Source of the DNA: an uncultured Atopobiaceae bacterium
GTDB lineage: Bacteria; Actinomycetota; Coriobacteriia; Coriobacteriales; Atopobiaceae
Direction: 5' to 3'
DNA: 8,735 nt
Assembly: GCA_934792625.1 (NCBI GenBank)
Contig: CAKVON010000024.1
Location: 1-8,735, forward strand
The notes under the pieces were generated by a model that did no database searches, was not told the origin of the DNA, and saw only the letters and a list, made by a program, of their open reading frames with translations. Each line of letters begins with the position of its first letter. Positions within the stretch are counted from its first letter, which is position 1. The position numbers and the translations under genes were made by a program. Below, one piece after another: positions 4,935 to 8,735 of the stretch.

Positions 4935-6224
4935 ATGTTCTGCCGAAAGTGCGGTGCCGAGATGGAAGGCGGTGCCAGGTTTTGCCCCAAGTGCGGCTTG
5001 CCCGTCGCGGATGCGAGCGAGGAGTCATTGGGGGAATTTGAACAGGTGCCTGATGACGCTGATGAAGCTTCGGAGCAGCTTGTTAGTGTGGAGGACGAGG
5101 TCGAGCCGACGGGCAGCGTAGCCGCTTCGCCCGAGTCGGCCGAGGGAAGCTCCACGGGGAAAGTATTCGGGCTGGAGTCCGATAGCGCCGATGCCGACGC
5201 CGAGGGCGCCGTCGCCCCCGCTCACTCCGCCCGTCCTAAGAAGCCCTTCATAATTGCCGTGATTGTCGTGGTCCTGCTCGTCCTGGGCAGTTCCGGTTAC
5301 TACTTCGGCGTCGTCGCCCCCGAGCATGCGCGCGAGGCCGCCGAGCAGGAGGCTCTCGCGGCCGAGCACGTCGTGCGCGTGTCGGTATCGGCCGAGGGCT
5401 GGGACACCGAAGCCGGCGCGTCGCGCGTGCCGCTGCGGGTGAAGGGTCGTGAGGAGCGCGGCAAGAAGGTCAACAAGGTCTATTACGTTGACTCCGCGGG
5501 TGCCGGCCTCAAACTGCGCCGCGGTACGTACACCGTCATCGTGGCGGGTTCGCCCATCGCGGCAGACGGGACCATCTACGCCGTTCCGGATACCGAGGTC
5601 GAGGTGAAGGTTGACGAAAAGTCTGCCGCGAAGAAGGACGGCGTCGACGCTACTGGAGACGCCGTAGAGCTCGGCCCGGTTCCTGCGACCGACGTGACGG
5701 ATGAGCAGATCGCCGACGCGAAAAAGTGGGCCGAGGGCGACAAGGGCGCCGCGGACGCGGGCTGCACCTTCGACGCCGAGGCGCTCGCGACGGCGGCGGC
5801 CAAGCGCCGTGACGACGCCGTGGCGGCCAAGAAGGCGGAGGAGGAAGCCGCAAAGCGCGCCGAGGAGGCAAAGCGGGCGCGCACGATCGACACCGACTAC
5901 TTCACCATGGTCTTGCCCGACTGGTTCCCAATTGATGAATTTGAGTACAAAACCGAGGAGCGCCCTGACTATGGTGGCGGGACTGGCAATTGGAGCGTGA
6001 CTAATTTCATTCGGAACGGAGATGCAAACGATAATGCAGACTTCATGATCGTGACGTATGAACAGGGCATGCCGGGTTACGGCTGCGGCTATGCAAAAGA
6101 GCTCGGATCTTCTAAGGGACGGACAGTACAGCTGCTTGTTGGCGGAGTGACCGCGCAAGAAGCCCTCGGAATGTCCCTGGAGGGCTACGGCGATGCGCTG
6201 GCGGGCTGCATAACGCTCAAGTAG
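4935..6224 (+). CDS. Zinc-ribbon, single-pass membrane protein of unknown function
   Basis: I do not recognise a named function. The 429-residue protein starts with a zinc ribbon: MFCRKCG (C3, C6) and FCPKCG (C17, C20), two CxxC knuckles as in zinc_ribbon_2-type domains. An acidic linker (28-98) follows, then a basic stop and one membrane helix (about 104-126, FIIAVIVVVLLVLGSSGYYFG). The outer part has a beta-rich segment (145-228), an Ala/Lys/Glu-rich helix likely to form a coiled coil (255-316), and a C-terminal domain (317-429) starting DTDYFTMVLPDWF with C384 and C425. The expected topology is zinc ribbon inside, remainder outside. The start is the ATG at 4935 with AAGGAG five bases upstream; an open frame back to 4623 crosses the divergent ClC leader and is rejected. 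Base composition changes along the gene: the middle is very GC-rich and the last 110 codons are AT-richer. It stands alone with its own promoter and terminator. Similar architectures are frequent in Coriobacteriia, where roles in envelope sensing are guessed but not shown. Confidence 0.85.
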   Translation: MFCRKCGAEMEGGARFCPKCGLPVADASEESLGEFEQVPDDADEASEQLVSVEDEVEPTGSVAASPESAEGSSTGKVFGLESDSADADAEGAVAPAHSARPKKPFIIAVIVVVLLVLGSSGYYFGVVAPEHAREAAEQEALAAEHVVRVSVSAEGWDTEAGASRVPLRVKGREERGKKVNKVYYVDSAGAGLKLRRGTYTVIVAGSPIAADGTIYAVPDTEVEVKVDEKSAAKKDGVDATGDAVELGPVPATDVTDEQIADAKKWAEGDKGAADAGCTFDAEALATAAAKRRDDAVAAKKAEEEAAKRAEEAKRARTIDTDYFTMVLPDWFPIDEFEYKTEERPDYGGGTGNWSVTNFIRNGDANDNADFMIVTYEQGMPGYGCGYAKELGSSKGRTVQLLVGGVTAQEALGMSLEGYGDALAGCITLK

Positions 6225-6258
6225 CCATCACGCAACAATCCAAGATCGCGTTGAGATC

Positions 6259-6300
6259 AAGCGGTCCGCCTTGCCATCGAGTGGGGCGGACCGCTTTTTT
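6259..6300 (+). terminator. Intrinsic terminator of the zinc-ribbon gene
   Basis: AAGCGGTCCGCC (6259-6270) and GGCGGACCGCTT (6285-6296) are perfect 12-bp arms around a 14-base loop, ending in TTTTTT (6295-6300). It begins 35 bases after the stop codon. Confidence 0.92.
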
Positions 6301-6435
6301 CGCACGCCGGCACCCCATTTTCGCGGGATTTTCACTCGCTGCCTGAGCTACTACGGCCGTTTGCCGATTACATTCCATATCAGCCTAGCGTTAACCAACG
6401 GAAACATTTTGAAGAAAATGGGCTCGCAAGCCTTC
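6301..6435. other. Intergenic stretch upstream of the feo operator region
   Basis: No gene is apparent. It contains a small perfect palindrome, CATTTT-GAAG-AAAATG (6405-6420), and an isolated GTTAAC hexamer (6390-6395) that matches the GTTAAC inside the left arm of the dyad at 6436-6495. No convincing promoter can be named here. Confidence 0.3.
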
Positions 6436-6495
6436 CCAAAAAGTTAACCACGTGCTAGTTTACTTAAGTAAACATAGAGACGGCTAACTTTTTGG
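6436..6495. promoter_or_regulatory. 60-bp concentric dyad upstream of feoA1 (candidate metal-regulator operator)
   Basis: A perfect 16-bp palindrome, GTTTACTTAAGTAAAC (6458-6473), sits exactly at the centre of a wider inverted repeat: CCAAAAAGTTAACC (6436-6449) and GGCTAACTTTTTGG (6482-6495), matching at 13 of 14 positions. Both pairs share the centre between 6465 and 6466. A weak promoter (TTCCCA 6433-6438, TAGTTT 6456-6461, spacing 17) would be covered by it. The GTTAA/CTAAC cores recall DtxR/IdeR-type half-sites, and feo genes are usually iron-repressed, so an iron-dependent repressor site is the best guess; the spacing does not match the canonical IdeR box. Confidence 0.6.
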
Positions 6496-6547
6496 CACAC
6501 AGGCGTTGTCAAAAGCCAGCTCGATGTATGCAAAGGATGGAAGCGAC

Positions 6548-6793
6548 ATGACGAACAAACCCATGATGCCGGCAATGCCATTATCGCTGGTCAAGGCAGG
6601 GGAGACCGTCAAGGTTTCCCGTGTCAAAGGCGGCGATGACATGAAGCGCCACCTCAATGACATCGGCTTTGTCGAGGGCAACGAGATTCACGTGGTGAGT
6701 GCAAGCGGGGCGAACATCATCGTCACCATTTTGGGCGCGCGCTTTGGCTTGGACACCAAGGTTGCCCAGCACGTCATGACTGTCGCCGCCTAA
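6548..6793 (+). CDS. feoA: FeoA-domain protein 1 (first of two FeoA in the feo operon)
   Basis: FeoA is a small cytoplasmic SH3-like protein that works with the FeoB Fe(II) transporter. This 81-residue form has the pattern LVKAGETVKVSRVKGGDDMKRHLNDIGFVEGNEIHVVS followed by GANIIVTILGARFGLDTKVAQHV. It matches the FeoA fold: leading strand, the helix with RHLNDIGF, the G(x)2G turn and a final strand. Compared with the second FeoA it has SASGANIIV instead of APLGDPVEI, so it lacks the classic GDP turn; this variant commonly sits first in feoA-feoA-feoB operons. The ATG at 6548 is chosen because GGAAG (6539-6543) and AAAGGA (6532-6537) lie upstream; earlier in-frame TTG (6506) and ATG (6524) lack a site. 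The gene is 120 bases from feoA2 and probably cotranscribed with it. Confidence 0.85.
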   Translation: MTNKPMMPAMPLSLVKAGETVKVSRVKGGDDMKRHLNDIGFVEGNEIHVVSASGANIIVTILGARFGLDTKVAQHVMTVAA

Positions 6794-6815
6794 TCTATTC
6801 CAGCACATTTCGCAG

Positions 6816-6860
6816 CGAGATTCTTGGCGGCCGAATGCACGCCGGCGGCCAAGATTCTCG
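6816..6860 (+). repeat. Long imperfect hairpin between feoA1 and feoA2
   Basis: Two 18-base arms (6816-6833 and 6843-6860) are reverse complements except for a T-T pair (6821/6855) and a G-G pair (6829/6847), around a 9-base loop. The segments are CGAGA, TCTTGGC and GCCG with their partners. No T-run follows, so it is not a standard terminator. It may protect or process the feo mRNA and so set different levels of the two FeoA proteins. Confidence 0.6.
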
Positions 6861-6913
6861 TGCGTGAAGGTGATATGCAAATCGCAAGCACGAGTATCCG
6901 GAAGGGGGATGCA

Positions 6914-7135
6914 ATGAAAACTCTGGGAGACGTCAAGGTGGGCGAGAGCTCCACGATCGTGAAGCTGCACGGAGAGGGCGCGCTGCGCCGTCACCTTATG
7001 GACCTGGGCCTCATCAAGGGCACCTCGTTTAAGGTCGTCAAGGTCGCACCGCTGGGCGACCCTGTCGAGATCAACGTTCGCGGCTACGAGCTGTCTATCC
7101 GCAAGGAGGAGGCGGCTGTCGTCGAGGTTCAGTAA
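6914..7135 (+). CDS. feoA: FeoA-domain protein 2 (classic FeoA)
   Basis: This 73-residue protein is close to the textbook FeoA: MKTLGDVKVGESSTIVKL, then LRRHLMDLGLIKGTSFKVV, then APLGDPVEINVRGYELSIR and EEAAVVEV. The L(x)DLGL(x)KG helix-turn and the PLGDP turn are family hallmarks. FeoA is thought to bind the FeoB cytoplasmic part and stimulate or assemble the transporter. The ATG at 6914 follows AAGGGGGA (6902-6909); an upstream open stretch from 6824 overlaps the intergenic hairpin and is not used. It lies 108 bases before feoB, whose leader contains further inverted repeats, so feoB may have some separate control. Confidence 0.93.
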   Translation: MKTLGDVKVGESSTIVKLHGEGALRRHLMDLGLIKGTSFKVVKVAPLGDPVEINVRGYELSIRKEEAAVVEVQ

Positions 7136-7164
7136 GTTGACCTAGATGAACATTTTTGCAGGTA

Positions 7165-7184
7165 AAGTTAGTAATTTCTAACTT
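7165..7184. promoter_or_regulatory. Inverted repeat in the feoB leader, related to the feoA1 dyad
   Basis: AAGTTAG (7165-7171) and CTAACTT (7178-7184) are perfect 7-bp arms with a 6-base AT spacer. The same AAGTTA/CTAACTT halves occur in the outer arms of the dyad at 6436-6495. It may be a second binding site of the same regulator; as an RNA hairpin it would be weak. Confidence 0.45.
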
Positions 7185-7196
7185 AAAGTCATCCAA

Positions 7197-7222
7197 CTCG
7201 GACGGTATGGAAGCAGTCCGAG
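7197..7222 (+). other. Short hairpin upstream of the feoB ribosome binding site
   Basis: CTCGGAC (7197-7203) and GTCCGAG (7216-7222) pair perfectly around a 12-base loop, ending 12 bases before AAGGA (7235-7239). It may affect translation start or mRNA stability. Confidence 0.35.
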
Positions 7223-7243
7223 CGCAATGGGAAGAAGGATTGC

Positions 7244-8735
7244 ATGGCGGATTCTCAGATCCATGTTGCTCTTGCGGGTAACCCCAACTGCGGCAAGACC
7301 ACGCTGTTCAACCTGATCACCGGTGCCAACGGTTACGTTGGCAACTGGCCGGGCGTCACGGTTGAGAAAAAGGAAGCCAAGCTCTTGAGCGACAAGAGCG
7401 TAACCATCACGGACCTTCCGGGCATCTATTCACTGTCGCCCTACAGCCCCGAGGAGCAGTGCTCGCGCGACTACCTCATGAGCGGCGAGCCCGATGTCGT
7501 CGTCCAGGTGATCGACGCCACCAACCTTGAGCGCAACCTGTACCTGGCTCTCCAGGTCATCGAGACGGGCCTTCCCGTCGTGGCCGCCCTCAACATGGCC
7601 GACCTTGTTGAGAAGTCCGGCGACAAGATCGACGTCAAAAAGCTCTCCGATCGTCTGGGCTGCCCGGTCGTCATGATCTCGGCTCTTAAGAACAAGGGCA
7701 TCGACGAGCTGTTCGCGCAGGTCAAGAAGTCTGCGGCCACCAAGGGTCATGTGCCCGAGCATAAATTCGACTCTGCTATCGAGGACGTTCTCACCCATAT
7801 CGAGAACCTGCTTCCCGCAAGCGTCTCTGCCGAGAAGCGCCGTTACTACGCCGTCAAGCTCTTTGAGCGCGACGAGGCCGCGTGCAAGCTCATCAGCCTC
7901 ACGAAGGACCATGCCGAGCGCGTGGAGCAGCTCGTTGCCCAGTGCGAGAAGGACTGCGACGACGATGCCGAGTCCATCATCACCGGCGAGCGCTATGGCG
8001 TGATCGCCCATATCATTGACGAGTGCCTCATCAAGGCTCCGGCAAAGATGAGCACTTCCGAGAAGATCGACCGCGTGGTCACCAACCGTATCCTTGGTCT
8101 GCCGATCTTCGTTGTCATCATGTTCGCCGTCTACTACATTGCCGTGTCCACGCTTGGCGGTACGGTGACCGACTTCACCAACGATCAGCTCTTTGGTACC
8201 GATGGCTGGTTCGTGCTGGGCCAGGGCCGCGATGCATATGACGAGGCTACTGGCGAGTATACGCAGGCTCAGGCCGAGATCGCCGCGTTCATCGACGCTG
8301 CTGACGCCGAGGGTATCGATGTATCCGCCTATAACGACGCCGTCGACGCCGAGGATGGCGACGCTGCTGCCGACGCGCTCAAGACCATCGCTGCCGAGCC
8401 CGAGGCCGCGTCCGTGAAGGGCGAGGTCGAGGAGGACGAGGACGCTGGTACGGCTGCTGCTACCGTCACCGCTGCTCAGGCGGTCGATGACCTCGATGTC
8501 GCCGAGCCCGACCCTGCCGACTACGGCCCGTTCGTCCCCGGCATCACCACCGCGGTGCACGACGCCCTCGTGGCGGGCGGCACCGAGGACGGCGGTCTTG
8601 TCGACTCCCTCGTCTGCGACGGTATCGTGGGCGGTATCGGCGCCATCATGGGCTTTGTCCCGCAGATGTTCCTGCTCTTTGTGATGCTGTCCTTCCTGGA
8701 GGACTGCGGCTACATGGCCCGCGTCGCCTTCATCA
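7244..8735 (+). CDS. feoB: FeoB ferrous iron transporter (N-terminal two thirds, runs off right edge)
   Basis: FeoB imports Fe(II) across the inner membrane under control of an N-terminal GTPase. All G motifs are visible: G1 GNPNCGKT (12-19), G2 T39 in GVTVEKK, G3 DLPG (57-60), G4 NMAD (117-120) and G5 SALKN (146-150). A helical GDI-like region (about 170-268) follows, then the first membrane helix (about 283-303, LGLPIFVVIMFAVYYIAV). Next comes an unusually long acidic, Ala-rich loop (about 327-428) that most FeoB proteins lack, then SLVCDGIVGGIGAIMGFVPQM and the conserved LSFLEDCGYMARVAFI where the window ends. 497 complete codons are present; full FeoB is usually 650-800 residues, so the rest of the membrane part lies outside. 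The start is the ATG at 7244 with AAGGA four bases upstream. Confidence 0.96.
   Translation, partial: MADSQIHVALAGNPNCGKTTLFNLITGANGYVGNWPGVTVEKKEAKLLSDKSVTITDLPGIYSLSPYSPEEQCSRDYLMSGEPDVVVQVIDATNLERNLYLALQVIETGLPVVAALNMADLVEKSGDKIDVKKLSDRLGCPVVMISALKNKGIDELFAQVKKSAATKGHVPEHKFDSAIEDVLTHIENLLPASVSAEKRRYYAVKLFERDEAACKLISLTKDHAERVEQLVAQCEKDCDDDAESIITGERYGVIAHIIDECLIKAPAKMSTSEKIDRVVTNRILGLPIFVVIMFAVYYIAVSTLGGTVTDFTNDQLFGTDGWFVLGQGRDAYDEATGEYTQAQAEIAAFIDAADAEGIDVSAYNDAVDAEDGDAAADALKTIAAEPEAASVKGEVEEDEDAGTAAATVTAAQAVDDLDVAEPDPADYGPFVPGITTAVHDALVAGGTEDGGLVDSLVCDGIVGGIGAIMGFVPQMFLLFVMLSFLEDCGYMARVAFI

Noticed and set aside
5025..6158. 377-codon minus-strand frame opposite the zinc-ribbon gene
   Set aside because: Antisense shadow with low-complexity Arg/Gly/Leu content and no ribosome binding site; the plus strand has a promoter, start site, domains and terminator.
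6506..6547. Earlier TTG or ATG starts for feoA1
   Set aside because: No ribosome binding site upstream of either, and the added residues are not part of the FeoA domain.
7430..8560. 376-codon minus-strand frame opposite feoB
   Set aside because: Antisense shadow of an unmistakable FeoB reading frame.

Overview
The window looks like chromosomal DNA of a moderately GC-rich actinobacterium of the class Coriobacteriia, most likely Collinsella or a near relative. The grounds are the codon use, the strong AAGGAG-type ribosome binding sites, the tandem feoA-feoA-feoB layout, a zinc-ribbon single-pass membrane protein of a style common in that group, and a nickel-pincer cofactor gene (larB). This assignment is inference, because no rRNA or other taxonomic marker is present. 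I see no phage, insertion sequence, CRISPR array or tRNA gene.

Layout. (1) 1-1168, minus strand: serB (phosphoserine phosphatase), followed after 114 bp by the start of larB, which runs off the left edge. The serB-larB gap holds two perfect inverted repeats that could be an operator. (2) 1169-1489: a 321-bp divergent intergenic region holding the GC-rich leader of aspS. (3) 1490-3283, plus strand: aspS, closed by a bidirectional hairpin terminator at 3313-3352. (4) 3353-4582, minus strand: a short ClC-family transporter of the fluoride/proton antiporter (CLC-F) type. It is preceded by a near-consensus promoter, a leader resembling a fluoride (crcB) riboswitch, and a strong intrinsic terminator just before the ribosome binding site. 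(5) 4935-6224, plus strand: a zinc-ribbon, single-pass membrane protein of unknown function with its own promoter and terminator. (6) 6548 to the right edge, plus strand: a ferrous iron uptake operon, feoA1-feoA2-feoB, with feoB cut by the window edge. A 60-bp concentric dyad lies upstream of feoA1, a long hairpin lies between the two feoA genes, and a related inverted repeat lies in front of feoB.

How it fits together. The window is mostly a set of independent housekeeping and ion-handling units: serine synthesis, Asp-tRNA charging, probable fluoride export, Fe(II) import and Ni-cofactor synthesis. The best leads for new biology are regulatory: the riboswitch-like attenuator of the ClC gene, the layered palindromes around the feo genes, and the unexplained nested repeats before larB. 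On the protein side they are the acidic low-complexity insertion of about 100 residues in FeoB and the mosaic zinc-ribbon protein.
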